Assembly (NCBI GenBank): GCA_947577075.1
Contig: CANPTW010000020.1
Location: 1 to 46,450 of the forward strand
Direction: 5' to 3'
DNA: 46,450 nucleotides
Source: an uncultured Oscillibacter sp.
GTDB taxonomy: Bacteria > Bacillota > Clostridia > Oscillospirales > Oscillospiraceae
A model generated the notes under the pieces. It did no database searches. It saw only the letters and a list, made by a program, of their open reading frames with translations, and was not told the DNA's origin. The position numbers and the translations under genes are program-made. This document shows, in pieces, positions 22,917 to 30,748 of this stretch. Position 1 is the first letter of the stretch, and every line of letters begins with the position of its first letter.

Positions 22917-24065
22917 TTAAAAGGGCAATTCCCCGTCATAGCCGTCATCATCAAATTCGGGTAGTATCTGCTGGGTTCGATGCTCTTCCGTAATCTGGTT
23001 GAAAATATTCAAACTGTCAACGCTCATGCGCTGATCTGCATACTGTTCGCACAGGTGGAACTTAACCGGGTTTTTAGTGGAGTATAGAAACACAAATTCT
23101 TTTTTTCCAAGGCTGTACGCCTCGACCTCAATCGTGTTCTCTGTTACCTCCCAAACCTCACCGATGCGGCGGTAAAGCTGTTCCGCGCTGTCTTTGCCGG
23201 AGAGCTTATAGCGGGTGATAAACTCACGGGGATGCTCAATCGTTGTAATAAAAATGTAGGAGCATTGCAGGGTCTTGTCGCGGTAGCGGCTATGGACGGG
23301 TGCGCTGTAATGAGGGTCCAGGGTTTTCAGGAGCGCGTCATAGGTGAAGGTATCGGCCCGCAAATCGTCCAGGATGACGGCGGGCTGTCCGCAGTAATGG
23401 GACAGCGGGTCCGCGCCCGTGGCGGTCAGGTACACGGCAAGGCCCAGCTTCTCCGCAAAGAGGCGGCAGGCCGTGGTCTTGCCCACGCCCGATTTCCCAT
23501 AGGCCCAGATAATGGTGCAGTTCCTCTGCCCATTGGCCGCCTTGGTCCGGGCATGGTCAGCGTATTCCCAGGCGCGGCTTATTCTCTGCCCGTGCTTGGC
23601 GTAGATAAGCGGGTCAATGTAGGCTTCATAGTTATAGGGGGTAATGGTCCCGTCCGCGCACTGTTCTATGATTTTATTTAAGGATGCCTTTTGGGTCTCC
23701 GTGGCAAAGAACGCGGCAACGTCAAAGTTCGAGTGAAGGTTTTCCATTGGGTAATGGTGCTTGTTGGGCTCGTTCTGGTGCAGATAGTATTGCAGGGTCC
23801 GCAGTTTGTTGCTCTTGATTTTCTGGACCATGCTCGGGCGGGTGTTGAACCACTTTGCCACGTGCTCATACTGCACATTGGTGTTTCCGAAATTCATATA
23901 GACGTGGTAATGGGGCTTTTTGAGGTTTCCATCTTCATCCACATCCAGGTCATGGAGAATATAGGCGTACTGTTTGACGGATTTCTTGCTCTGCAAAATC
24001 TCTTCGATTTTTGCGTCTGTCCAGCCGTCCTCTGGATAGATTTCAACATCTAAATGTTTGGCCAT
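22917..24065 (-). CDS. HUH endonuclease with SF3 helicase: CRESS-type replication initiator
   Basis: 382 aa. HUH domain (~res 1-115): motif I YAYILHDLD, metal-binding motif II KPHYHVYMNF (HxH), motif III with catalytic Tyr in LQYYLHQNE. The helicase domain (~res 185-290) has Walker A AYGKSGVGKTT, Walker B PAVILDDLRA and motif C SYIFITTIEHP. This nickase-plus-SF3 layout is that of Reps of eukaryotic CRESS-DNA viruses and their bacterial plasmid relatives. It should nick an origin and start rolling-circle replication, and in an integrated element could also act in mobilization. An iteron/hairpin region sits directly upstream. Start ATG 24065 follows AAAGGAG. Confidence 0.85.
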   Translation of the reverse strand: MAKHLDVEIYPEDGWTDAKIEEILQSKKSVKQYAYILHDLDVDEDGNLKKPHYHVYMNFGNTNVQYEHVAKWFNTRPSMVQKIKSNKLRTLQYYLHQNEPNKHHYPMENLHSNFDVAAFFATETQKASLNKIIEQCADGTITPYNYEAYIDPLIYAKHGQRISRAWEYADHARTKAANGQRNCTIIWAYGKSGVGKTTACRLFAEKLGLAVYLTATGADPLSHYCGQPAVILDDLRADTFTYDALLKTLDPHYSAPVHSRYRDKTLQCSYIFITTIEHPREFITRYKLSGKDSAEQLYRRIGEVWEVTENTIEVEAYSLGKKEFVFLYSTKNPVKFHLCEQYADQRMSVDSLNIFNQITEEHRTQQILPEFDDDGYDGELPF

Positions 24066-24088
24066 TTAAGCTCCTTTCTTCTGATTTT

Positions 24089-24267
24089 TTACACTTCTTA
24101 CACCCTTTACACCGACCCCCAGGACGCCGCTCGGGGGTCGGTAGGGATGGGGGCCCCATTAGGGCCGCAGGGTGGGAGGAACAGATTACACCTTTACACC
24201 CTGCATCGCCGGGGCTTGTCCCCCTGGTCTGGCTGGGGAGGTTGAGCCTCCCCGCCAGGGGGGACAA
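24089..24267. other. Candidate replication origin: iterons and hairpins upstream of rep
   Basis: Three TTACAC units begin at 24089, 24098 and 24107, exactly 9 bp apart, and two more at 24186 and 24194. Between them is a hairpin with 9-bp stem CCGACCCCC/GGGGGTCGG (24112-24141). Beyond them is a large stem TTGTCCCCCTGG/CCAGGGGGGACAA (24216-24267) enclosing a GGGGAGG/CCTCCCC stem. Iterons plus stem-loops next to an HUH Rep gene are the expected layout of a double-strand origin. The nick site is not identified. Confidence 0.5.
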
Positions 24268-24287
24268 TCGCCGCCAATGCTCATTGG

Positions 24288-24623
24288 TCAGGTGCGCTTG
24301 CCCTCGGCCTTGTGTACGTTCTCCGCCTTGGCGGTCAGCTGGTACTTTCCGTTGTTGTCCCGGTACAATTTCACCATCAAATTGTCATATTTGACGGCTA
24401 TATACTCGGAGGGGGGAACATCCATGCGCTTTTCCCCTGGAATCTTAATATCCAGGGTCGCAAAGCCATGGGCGGGGAAAGCGGTTGTGTACTTGTAGCC
24501 GTCTACCGTGCTGGTCCTCTCACCGTCAAGATAGGCGTAATAGGGCCGCACAGCAGTCAGCAGGGCCTCCGGGCCCAGGGAGCTGACATCAAAAGTCAGC
24601 TTAGTGATGTTGATGGTGTTCAT
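24288..24623 (-). CDS. Unrecognised 111-aa element protein
   Basis: Starts ATG 24623 behind AAAGGAG. Predicted mostly beta (NITKLTFDVSS, GFATLDIKIPGEKR, YIAVKYDNLMVKLYR) with a basic tail (KAENVHKAEGKRT). First gene of the minus-strand replication unit, upstream of the origin-like region and rep. Position and size recall the small accessory proteins (DUF961/HelP group) preceding coupling protein and relaxase genes in ICEs, but I see no decisive motif. It may bind single-stranded DNA or the origin. Confidence 0.55.
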   Translation of the reverse strand: MNTINITKLTFDVSSLGPEALLTAVRPYYAYLDGERTSTVDGYKYTTAFPAHGFATLDIKIPGEKRMDVPPSEYIAVKYDNLMVKLYRDNNGKYQLTAKAENVHKAEGKRT

Positions 24624-25172
24624 TATTACAGAACACTCCTTTCGTAAAAATTCCCGTAAAACGGGTAGAATGGAAGCGAAATCTCACGCTTCTTGCCATC
24701 ATGATATGCAAGGTCTGAAAATCCAATTACGATTTTAGTGATTTTATCAATATTTTTTTAGCATGAAAATTGGTATAATAAAAATTTTATGCATTTCGGT
24801 CAATCCCGCCTCCTCAATCATATTGTATTGCGAAAAACCGACAAATCATTCCAGAAAACAGGCGGTTTTGGCAAAATTCTTTTGTTACAAGTTGGTTACA
24901 AGGTCAAAAGCACGGTTGACAAAAGGAAATGGCTGGAAACTGCGGCCCTGGACCTCATGAAGCCCGATACTGCCGGGGAGAAATACCATGCCCCCGGCCC
25001 AGCGTCAAGGGCCGCAAAAAAGTTTCCCAGGTTCCGAAGAGCCTGGGAAACTTTTTTGCTTTCCGCTCCGCTCCACCCTTGACCCTGGTCCGTGGGCATG
25101 GGGACGGGCAGTCAACAAAGCTCGCGGGCGAGCTTTGCTGACACCACTTTTTTATTATGGGAGGAACGGACT
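24624..25172. other. AT-rich divergent intergenic region of the element
   Basis: No credible gene. The left part is AT-rich with an extended -10 candidate TGGTATAAT near 24772 on plus but no clear -35. The right part holds the hairpin terminator at 25016-25057 and a second inverted repeat GTCAACAAAGCTCGC/GAGCTTTGCTGAC at 25111-25142, just before the SprT-like gene, which may be a regulatory or recombination site. Confidence 0.4.
25016..25057. terminator. Bidirectional hairpin terminator
   Basis: 16-bp stem AAAAAAGTTTCCCAGG/CCTGGGAAACTTTTTT with a 10-nt loop; T6 on both strands. No gene ends just before it on either strand, so it may insulate the two modules of the element. Confidence 0.7.
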
Positions 25173-25820
25173 ATGAAGCAGACGATTAAAACCAGCAGGA
25201 CGGCGGGGTATCTGGAAAAGATTTTCCGGGCCTTGAATGAGCACTATTTCGAGGGGAGCATTGAGGAGCCTGTCATTACTATTCAGAGCACCCCCAGGGC
25301 CTACGGACATGTGACCGTTGCCAAGGCTTGGCAGAGGGCGGACGGCGGGAAACGGCACGAGCTGAACATCGGGGCGGGGACCCTGGACAGGCCCATTGAG
25401 AACGTGACGGCCACGGTGCTCCATGAAATGGTCCACCTGTTCAACCTTCAGGCGGGGATTCAGGACACCAGCCGGGGCGGGACCTACCACAACAAGCGGT
25501 TTCGGGAGGCGGCAGAGGCGCGGGACCTTCATATTTCCTACGACAAGCGCATCGGGTGGAGCGTCACGGAGCCGCCAGAGGCGTTGATTGAGTTTATCAT
25601 TTCCCAGGGCTGGGACGATATTATGATGAACAGGCAGGAGGGCTTTTCCATGCGGGGCGTGGGAGGTCCCGGAGCTAAGGGAGGGGTTACGCCTCCGACA
25701 GCGGGCAGAACCTCCAGCACGAGGAAACTGGTTTGCCCCAAATGCGGGCAGTCCGTCCGGGCCACGAAAGAGGTGAATATCCTTTGCGGTGACTGCCTTT
25801 TGCCTATGCTGGAAGCCTGA
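25173..25820 (+). CDS. SprT-like zinc metalloprotease domain protein
   Basis: 215 aa from ATG 25173 behind GGGAGG. The N-terminal SprT-like domain carries the HExxH site in VLHEMVHLFNLQAG, with a further His in GGTYHNKRFREAA. The C-terminal zinc ribbon is CPKCG...CGDC (~res 188-208). SprT/SPRTN relatives cleave protein-DNA crosslinks. On a rolling-circle element this could clear covalent Rep-DNA adducts (inference). Several Firmicutes mobile elements carry such genes. A hairpin terminator follows. Confidence 0.82.
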   Translation: MKQTIKTSRTAGYLEKIFRALNEHYFEGSIEEPVITIQSTPRAYGHVTVAKAWQRADGGKRHELNIGAGTLDRPIENVTATVLHEMVHLFNLQAGIQDTSRGGTYHNKRFREAAEARDLHISYDKRIGWSVTEPPEALIEFIISQGWDDIMMNRQEGFSMRGVGGPGAKGGVTPPTAGRTSSTRKLVCPKCGQSVRATKEVNILCGDCLLPMLEA

Positions 25821-25836
25821 ACGGGCAAAAGAAAAG

Positions 25837-25877
25837 GCACCCCACAAAGATCGCCTTCGGCGATTTTTGTGGGGTGC
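25837..25877 (+). terminator. Terminator of the SprT-like gene
   Basis: Long stem GCACCCCACAAAGATCGCC/GGCGATTTTTGTGGGGTGC with a 3-nt loop and internal T-run; no long external T-tract. Confidence 0.5.
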
Positions 25878-25886
25878 ACTTCAAAA
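25874..25886 (+). repeat. 13-bp direct repeat, left copy, flanking the SLH gene
   Basis: GTGCACTTCAAAA, repeated exactly at 27495-27507. The pair brackets the SLH gene and its promoter. Confidence 0.5.
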
Positions 25887-25925
25887 GGAAACTCTGCGGT
25901 TTTTCACTTTTTTGCCATGCGGCCC

Positions 25926-25954
25926 TTGCTTTTCCGTTGGTTTGGAGCTACAAT
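25926..25954 (+). promoter_or_regulatory. Promoter upstream of the SLH protein gene
   Basis: TTGCTT, 17-bp spacer, TACAAT, followed by a ~290-nt leader with GC-rich inverted repeats (CCCCGCCC/GGGCGGGG near 26190) before the start. The leader holds no other gene I can support. Both boxes equal those of the promoter at 30625-30653. Confidence 0.5.
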
Positions 25955-26240
25955 AAGAGTACGGAGACATATTGCGGCAGGCCGGGAAGGTGCTGGAACA
26001 CCCCCCGGCCCTGTACGAGTGAGTACACCACTCAGCACAGCAACGATGTTGCACCACAGGCTTATTATACCCGTTTCGAGTTTCATTTGCAAGAGCGGGG
26101 CGGGGCCGTGCGTTCGCTTTTATGGCGGTGTTGGGTTTCATACTCGGCACCGCTTTATGTTTCCGGCGGATTCCCAGGGCGGGGAGCAGTCCCCGCCCAC
26201 AGGGGCCGCTGGATTCTATATTATAAGGAGATTCAGGAGG

Positions 26241-27440
26241 ATGAAGAAGCGGTTTACAGCGTTTGCGCTGGCGGCGGCGCTTTGCCTGGGGCTGGCGGTC
26301 CCGGCGAGTGCGGCGGGGTTTTCGGATGTTCCGGCTGGTCATTGGGCTTATGAGCAAATCAACCAAGCCGTTGCGGACGGCATTGTGGGAGGGTATCAGG
26401 ACGGGAGCTTTCAGCCGTCCCGCCCGGTTTCCTATGGGGCTTTTTCGTTAATGCTGGCCCGCGCGTTCTATCCTGGGGAGTTGGCGGCATATTCCGGCTC
26501 TGGCGCAGGGGAAGCCGTTATGAACAGGCACGGTATCTTTGAGGACACTGGCAGGGCATCTAGGTCTAGCGGGGCGGACCTTCCACGGGAGGGTATGGCG
26601 CAGATGATGTATAACGTACTGAAGGACAAGGGGACGGGGATTCCCTCGGTACAGGAACAGTGTTCCCATATCAGTGCTATTTCCGACTATAATAATGTTG
26701 AATATAATTGTCGTACGGGCGTTCTAGTATGCTATTCCCTGGGCCTACTGACTGGGCAGAGTGATGGGAGCTTTGGACCTAAGAACTCCATGAACCGGGC
26801 ACAGGCCGCCGTGGTGATTGGGCGGTTACGGGACTATGTTCAGAACAACGGCGGGAGTGCTGGTGTGGTGGAGATTCCGGCTGGCACAGAGCCGAAAGCA
26901 CAGCCTGTACCGGAAGTAACGGATGGTCCCCTGTTCAAACTGCTAGACGGGGAAACTGCCCAACAGATGATGAACCGTGTCAATACCTCCACTACCTACC
27001 GGGAAGGTTATCTGACCAATGGAAGGCCCATTACGGAGGAGAACATCAAGGAGCTGCTGGAAAAGTTTGAGGAGACGATGCCGGAGGGAACCACTTGGGA
27101 TGAAAGTTCCACCTTCAATTATGCTTCTCCAAGCATGGGATGGAAGATTGCATGTGGCGCATTTGGTGTCGCCATTAGTGACGCCCTTTTTGACGAGAGT
27201 GCTCCTGTTACGAGGCATCAAAATTATGACCAACTGAAAGTTGGTGATTATATTACATTTGAAAACTACAAGACTGGTTATAATCACGGAATGGTTGTTA
27301 CCTCTCTTACTTCCAAATGGAACAATGCCTATGATACTTGTGACGGAAATCGGTCCGGCAAGGTTTCTTGGGACAGTCATGGAGGATATGAAATTTTTGA
27401 TAACCCAGACTTTACTATTTGGATTTATTCCAGGTATTAA
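26241..27440 (+). CDS. Secreted protein: S-layer-homology repeats plus NlpC/P60-like cysteine domain
   Basis: 399 aa behind GGAGG. Signal peptide MKKRFTAFALAAALCLGLAV...ASA, cleaved about res 27. SLH repeat 1 (FSDVPAGHWAYEQINQAVAD, GGYQDGSFQPSRPVSY) and a later SLH-like unit (YSLGLLTGQSDGSFGPKNSM, ~res 165) should hold it on the cell wall. The C-terminal ~120 residues resemble an NlpC/P60- or CHAP-type fold, with candidate catalytic Cys in KIACGAFGVAISDALF and His in GYNHGMVV. The last part is AT-richer than the first. It may be a surface cargo protein or cell-wall hydrolase. It is flanked by 13-bp direct repeats, so it may be a separate cargo insertion. Confidence 0.72.
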   Translation: MKKRFTAFALAAALCLGLAVPASAAGFSDVPAGHWAYEQINQAVADGIVGGYQDGSFQPSRPVSYGAFSLMLARAFYPGELAAYSGSGAGEAVMNRHGIFEDTGRASRSSGADLPREGMAQMMYNVLKDKGTGIPSVQEQCSHISAISDYNNVEYNCRTGVLVCYSLGLLTGQSDGSFGPKNSMNRAQAAVVIGRLRDYVQNNGGSAGVVEIPAGTEPKAQPVPEVTDGPLFKLLDGETAQQMMNRVNTSTTYREGYLTNGRPITEENIKELLEKFEETMPEGTTWDESSTFNYASPSMGWKIACGAFGVAISDALFDESAPVTRHQNYDQLKVGDYITFENYKTGYNHGMVVTSLTSKWNNAYDTCDGNRSGKVSWDSHGGYEIFDNPDFTIWIYSRY

Positions 27441-27494
27441 CATCAGAAATGGCTCCGAGTAATCGGGGCCGTTTTCTTTTGCTCTTTTTGAAAT

Positions 27495-27507
27495 GTGCAC
27501 TTCAAAA
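27495..27507 (+). repeat. 13-bp direct repeat, right copy
   Basis: Identical to 25874-25886; lies 55 bp downstream of the SLH gene and upstream of the XRE promoter. Confidence 0.5.
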
Positions 27508-27535
27508 ATGATTTTTACATAATTTATATTTGCTA

Positions 27536-27564
27536 TTGACAATGATTCTATTTTGCTATATAGT
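27536..27564 (+). promoter_or_regulatory. Promoter of the XRE-integrase unit
   Basis: TTGACA, 17-bp spacer, TATAGT, 27 bp upstream of the start, in an AT-rich stretch. Confidence 0.65.
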
Positions 27565-27590
27565 GGACCTATCAGGAAAGGAGGTCCGCC

Positions 27591-27965
27591 ATGAAGGAAA
27601 AAATTGGAGAACGCTTGCGGAACCTGCGCCTTGGGGTCCAGCTGTCCCAGGCCAAACTTGCCGCTATCCTTGGGACCCAGCAGTCTACCATTAACCGCTA
27701 TGAACAGGGCCAGACGGTCCCAGGGCCGGAGGTCTTTGTCGGTTATGCGGACTATTTTAATGTATCTATGGATTACCTCTACTGCCGCACGGACGAGCCC
27801 AGAGGGGCCTTATACGACTACAAGCCCCAGGCCCTTATGGAGCGGGCGGCACAAAATGAGGAAATGCGGGACTTCATCGAAATGTGCTTTGACCCGAAGT
27901 CCCCGGTAAACGGGAGGCTGAAGGAGGCGCTGTTTCGGATGTTGAGCGAGGGGAAAGAAGCATGA
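27591..27965 (+). CDS. XRE-family regulator of the integrative element
   Basis: 124 aa behind AGGAAAGGAGG. The N-terminal Cro/cI helix-turn-helix is LSQAKLAAILGTQQSTINRYEQG (positions ~19-41), with the usual continuation of XRE repressors (YADYFNVSMDYLYCRTDEPRG). The C-terminal ~50 residues are a helical domain. The stop overlaps the integrase ATG (ATGA), so the regulator and integrase are coupled. It probably represses its own promoter and controls excision. Confidence 0.85.
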   Translation: MKEKIGERLRNLRLGVQLSQAKLAAILGTQQSTINRYEQGQTVPGPEVFVGYADYFNVSMDYLYCRTDEPRGALYDYKPQALMERAAQNEEMRDFIEMCFDPKSPVNGRLKEALFRMLSEGKEA

Positions 27966-29563
27966 AAGCAGTAATTTATGCCCGGTATTCCAGCGACAGC
28001 CAGCGGGAGGAGAGCATCGAGGGCCAGATTCGGGAGTGTACCGACTACTGCGAGAAAAACAACTTTTCTATTGTGGGGACCTACATTGACCGGGCCTTGT
28101 CCGCCAGGACCGCGAACCGCCCGGAGTTTCAGCGCATGGTGAAGGACAGCGCGAAGGGCCTCTTTGATTTGGTCATTGTCTGGAAGCTGGACCGTTTTGC
28201 CCGTGACCGCTACGACAGCGCCCACTACAAGGCCCAGCTGAAAAAGTACGGCGTGAAGGTCCTGTCCGCCAGGGAGAATATCTCCGATGGGCCGGAGGGC
28301 ATTATCCTGGAATCCATGCTGGAGGGCATGGCGGAATATTACTCCGCAGAGCTTTCCGAGAAGGTCATCCGGGGGCATACCGAAAACGCCCTGAAATGCA
28401 AGTATAACGGAGGCACGCCCACTTTTGGCTATCTGATTGACAAGAGCAAGCATTATGAAACCGATCCTCATACAGCACCAGTTGTTTTGGAGATATTCCA
28501 ACGGTATGACCGTGGAGAGACCATGAAGCAGATACGGGACTACCTGAACGGGAAAAGCGTGACCACGGTTCGCGGGAAGCCCATAGACTTGAATTTCCTG
28601 TCAGGGATTCTCCATAACCGGAAATTCATTGGAGAATACCAATACCGGGATATTACTATCCCTGATGGGATTCCGGCAATCGTTCCGAAGGACCTCTTTG
28701 ACCGGGTGCAGGAGCGTATGGCGAAGAACAAAAAGGCCCCGGCCCGTCACAAGGCCGAGGACGATTATCTCCTGACAACAAAGCTCTTTTGCGGGACCTG
28801 CAAGGCCATGATGGTAGGCGAGAGCGGCACCAGCTCCAGCAAGGGGCGGAAATACCGCTACTACCGTTGTGTGAACACGAAAAAGCGGCGGACCTGCAAC
28901 GCGAAGCACAAGGCGGTCAAGAAGGCCCCCCTTGAAAACGCGGTGGTCAATGCGGTCATGGCAAAGCTGATGGATGATTCCTTTGTCGAGTACATAGCCG
29001 ATGCCGTGATGGAGCTCCAAGGCCGGGAGAGCACGGTACTCCCTGCCCTGCGGAAGCAGCTGGCGGAAACGGAGAAGGGCATCACAAATATGCTGAACGC
29101 TATCCAGGCGGGGATTCTCAACGATTCCACCAAGCGGAGGCTGGATGAATTGGAGGGTGCCAAACAGGATATTGAGCTTCAGATTATCCAAGAGGAAATG
29201 AAGCGGCCCCAGCTTTCCCGGGAGGATGTGACGTATTGGCTTTATCGCTTCCGGTCTCTGGATGTGTCGAAGCTGGAAGAGCGCCGGGTGCTCATTGACA
29301 GCTTTGTGAACTCCGTGACCGTGTTTGACGATTACATTTTGATTACCTTTAACTACCGGAATGGCGCGGAAACCATAAAATTTGAGGACTTGGAGCGTTC
29401 GGATTTGAAATCGGTCGGTGGACCAGCCTGTGTTGACAAAAAAGATGCAGGCAAAAATCCCGCACTTCGGTGCGGGATTTTTGCGCCCAAAAGCAGGATT
29501 TCTCTGAAAAAGAAAAACTATAAAGAGATATTGGAAAAACTTGGGAGCGTAAATTTAAAATAA
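27962..29563 (+). CDS. Large serine recombinase (element integrase) running across its attachment site
   Basis: 533 aa as read here. Catalytic resolvase domain with nucleophile Ser in YARYSSDSQREESIEGQI and the LDRFARDRYD segment; recombinase domain ~res 150-260; zinc beta-ribbon TKLFCGTCKAMM...C...C (~res 270-320); coiled-coil region ~res 350-420. At codons 487-488 (29420-29425) the gene holds GGACCA, the same hexamer as the tRNA 3' end. The remaining 45 codons run through a perfect intrinsic terminator and look like host DNA. In a circular form the frame would instead continue into 21218 and stop after 25 codons at 21293-21295. The native protein is therefore probably ~513 aa. Recombinase identity is certain; the tail exchange is inferred. 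Confidence 0.88.
   Translation: MKAVIYARYSSDSQREESIEGQIRECTDYCEKNNFSIVGTYIDRALSARTANRPEFQRMVKDSAKGLFDLVIVWKLDRFARDRYDSAHYKAQLKKYGVKVLSARENISDGPEGIILESMLEGMAEYYSAELSEKVIRGHTENALKCKYNGGTPTFGYLIDKSKHYETDPHTAPVVLEIFQRYDRGETMKQIRDYLNGKSVTTVRGKPIDLNFLSGILHNRKFIGEYQYRDITIPDGIPAIVPKDLFDRVQERMAKNKKAPARHKAEDDYLLTTKLFCGTCKAMMVGESGTSSSKGRKYRYYRCVNTKKRRTCNAKHKAVKKAPLENAVVNAVMAKLMDDSFVEYIADAVMELQGRESTVLPALRKQLAETEKGITNMLNAIQAGILNDSTKRRLDELEGAKQDIELQIIQEEMKRPQLSREDVTYWLYRFRSLDVSKLEERRVLIDSFVNSVTVFDDYILITFNYRNGAETIKFEDLERSDLKSVGGPACVDKKDAGKNPALRCGIFAPKSRISLKKKNYKEILEKLGSVNLK
29420..29425 (+). other. Candidate attR core (GGACCA) inside the integrase gene
   Basis: Identical to 21212-21217 and exactly two in-frame codons (Gly-Pro) of the recombinase. 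To its right is a tRNA-style terminator, as expected of DNA originally downstream of tRNA-Pro. Confidence 0.5.
29453..29482 (+). terminator. Intrinsic terminator, probably the original tRNA-Pro terminator
   Basis: 13-bp perfect stem AAAAATCCCGCAC/GTGCGGGATTTTT with UUCG-type loop. It lies within the read-through end of the recombinase frame, odd for coding sequence, and 28 bp after the candidate attR core. Confidence 0.85.
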
Positions 29564-29643
29564 CGCTTCGGAGATGCAAAAACGACTGTTTTGGATGAAC
29601 GCGCGACTCAAACTCTCCACCCACCGAATAAAGAAAAAACACT

Positions 29644-29694
29644 GCCTCCCCTGGAGCTAGCCGGTTGATCCGGCTGCTCCAGGGGAGGCTTTTT
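29644..29694 (+). terminator. Branched hairpin terminator
   Basis: 14-bp stem GCCTCCCCTGGAGC/GCTCCAGGGGAGGC enclosing an AGCCGG/CCGGCT stem, then T5. It lies just outside the left arm of the 2.2-kb inverted repeat. Confidence 0.75.
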
Positions 29695-29828
29695 CGCTTC
29701 AAAGGGGCATCCCCGCCCTTGTTGCTTATGCTTCATCTGTTCAGCGTTCTTCGGTGGTCTTGGTAATAGCTTTATCAGGGCTTTCCGGCTATACTGTCGT
29801 TACAACAAACAGGAAGGAGCACGGCAGA

Positions 29829-30251
29829 ATGGAGCAGAAAAAGAACCTCTGCGCTCAGATCCCCCTCAGCCTCCACACGCAGGTCAGCGAGGCCAGAGAG
29901 GCGGCGGGCCAGACCACCAGCGAGTACATCACGAACCTGCTGATCGAATACTACAATCTGAAGAAAAACGGAGGTACGACGACTATGAGCGGCAATACGA
30001 GAACGATGGCCTTCCAGATCCCCGAGGAACTCTTCCAGCGGATCAAGGCCCACCTGGAGCGGGAAACCCAGCGGACCGGCAGGAAGTACGCTCAGCGGGA
30101 GTTCGTGCTGGGCTTGATCGAGGAGGCCCTGAACGAGGCCGAGCGGCTGGCCGCCGAGGAGGCCGGACAGGCCGCCGCCACTGAGGCCAGCGCTGGCCCC
30201 GGTGAGCCCTCCGAGTCCGAGGAGGAGGCCCTGCCCCCGGAGAAGCCCTGA
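29829..30251 (+). CDS. Two-module RHH-like DNA-binding protein, left copy
   Basis: 140 aa from ATG 29829 behind AGGAAGGAG. Two similar segments suggest duplicated ribbon-helix-helix folds: NLCAQIPLSLHTQVSEARE (~res 5-23) and RTMAFQIPEELFQRIKAHLE (~res 55-75), each a beta strand followed by helices. The tail is Glu/Ala/Pro-rich (EAGQAAATEASAGPGEPSE). It has a paralog in the inverted copy at 31378-31803. Probably a transcription or relaxosome-type DNA-binding protein. Similar proteins are sometimes labelled 4-oxalocrotonate tautomerase, which I do not support. Confidence 0.6.
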   Translation: MEQKKNLCAQIPLSLHTQVSEAREAAGQTTSEYITNLLIEYYNLKKNGGTTTMSGNTRTMAFQIPEELFQRIKAHLERETQRTGRKYAQREFVLGLIEEALNEAERLAAEEAGQAAATEASAGPGEPSESEEEALPPEKP

Positions 30252-30284
30252 ACCGCCACAGCGGCCCCGTGTGGCCCCGGTGAA

Positions 30285-30324
30285 GCCCCCGGCGATCCAA
30301 CGCAGGATCGCCGGGGGCCTTTTT
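30285..30324. terminator. Terminator at the end of the left RHH gene
   Basis: 14-bp stem GCCCCCGGCGATCC/GGATCGCCGGGGGC, loop AACGCA, then CTTTTT on plus. It separates the RHH gene from the converging minus-strand gene. Confidence 0.85.
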
Positions 30325-30337
30325 CGTTTCCAGCAAC

Positions 30338-30583
30338 TCAGACGCTGAAATTCAGCTGACGGTAGTAACCGTCATAAATCCGGGAGATGGGCTTGTCCGC
30401 CACGGCAGGCCGGTCCGGGCCGTAAAGCAGGCTCCCCAGTTTATAGCTCACGCCGTTGATACAGACATTTTCCCCGGCGCTGTGGCTGCCGAATTTCGTC
30501 AGCCAGGCGAGGGCCTCCCGCACCGTGCAGCCCCGGCGGAGCTGCCCCTGCTCGTCCCACAGCGGATCGTAATCCAGTCCCAT
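30338..30583 (-). CDS. 81-aa protein sharing its C-terminus with the 30749 gene
   Basis: ATG 30583 follows GGGAGG at 10 bp; the in-frame ATG at 30601 precedes that RBS. N-terminal part (MGLDYDPLWDEQGQLRRGCT) is unique; the last ~29 residues (YGPDRPAVADKPISRIYDGY...) are the same as in the 180-aa protein on the opposite side of the centre. It has a good promoter. The unique part may be a complete small domain joined to the shared tail by rearrangement. Function unknown. Confidence 0.5.
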   Translation of the reverse strand: MGLDYDPLWDEQGQLRRGCTVREALAWLTKFGSHSAGENVCINGVSYKLGSLLYGPDRPAVADKPISRIYDGYYRQLNFSV

Positions 30584-30624
30584 TGCACAAAATCCTCCCA
30601 TAATTTTTTACAATACCGCTAGAT

Positions 30625-30653
30625 ATTGTAGCTGGAAGCGGCAGGAAAAGCAA
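30625..30653 (-). promoter_or_regulatory. Promoter of the 81-aa gene
   Basis: Minus strand TTGCTT (30653-30648), 17-bp spacer, TACAAT (30630-30625), 42 bp upstream of the start. Confidence 0.6.
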
Positions 30654-30748
30654 TGACAAACCCGTAGAAAAAGAAGCGGCGATTTTGTGGAAGTTCAGCC
30701 TTGACAGCGCAAACGCCGCAGCCCCAAGAGAAAGCAGAGGTGCACCTT

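Noticed and set aside
24089..24112. Regular 9-bp repeats as a possible CRISPR array.
   Set aside because: Units are far too short, with no spacers; they fit replication iterons. No cas gene or array was found in the window.
29592..29625. tRNA-3'-end-like sequence (GACTCAAACTCTCCACCCACCGA) as the right attachment site.
   Set aside because: Only about 15 of 25 positions match the tRNA-Pro end and no core is exact; the in-frame GGACCA at 29420 with the following terminator fits better.
29754..29828. Upstream ATG for the left RHH gene (and the mirror one at 31878).
   Set aside because: The extension reads through the promoter region; the RBS AGGAAGGAG points to ATG 29829 and 31803.
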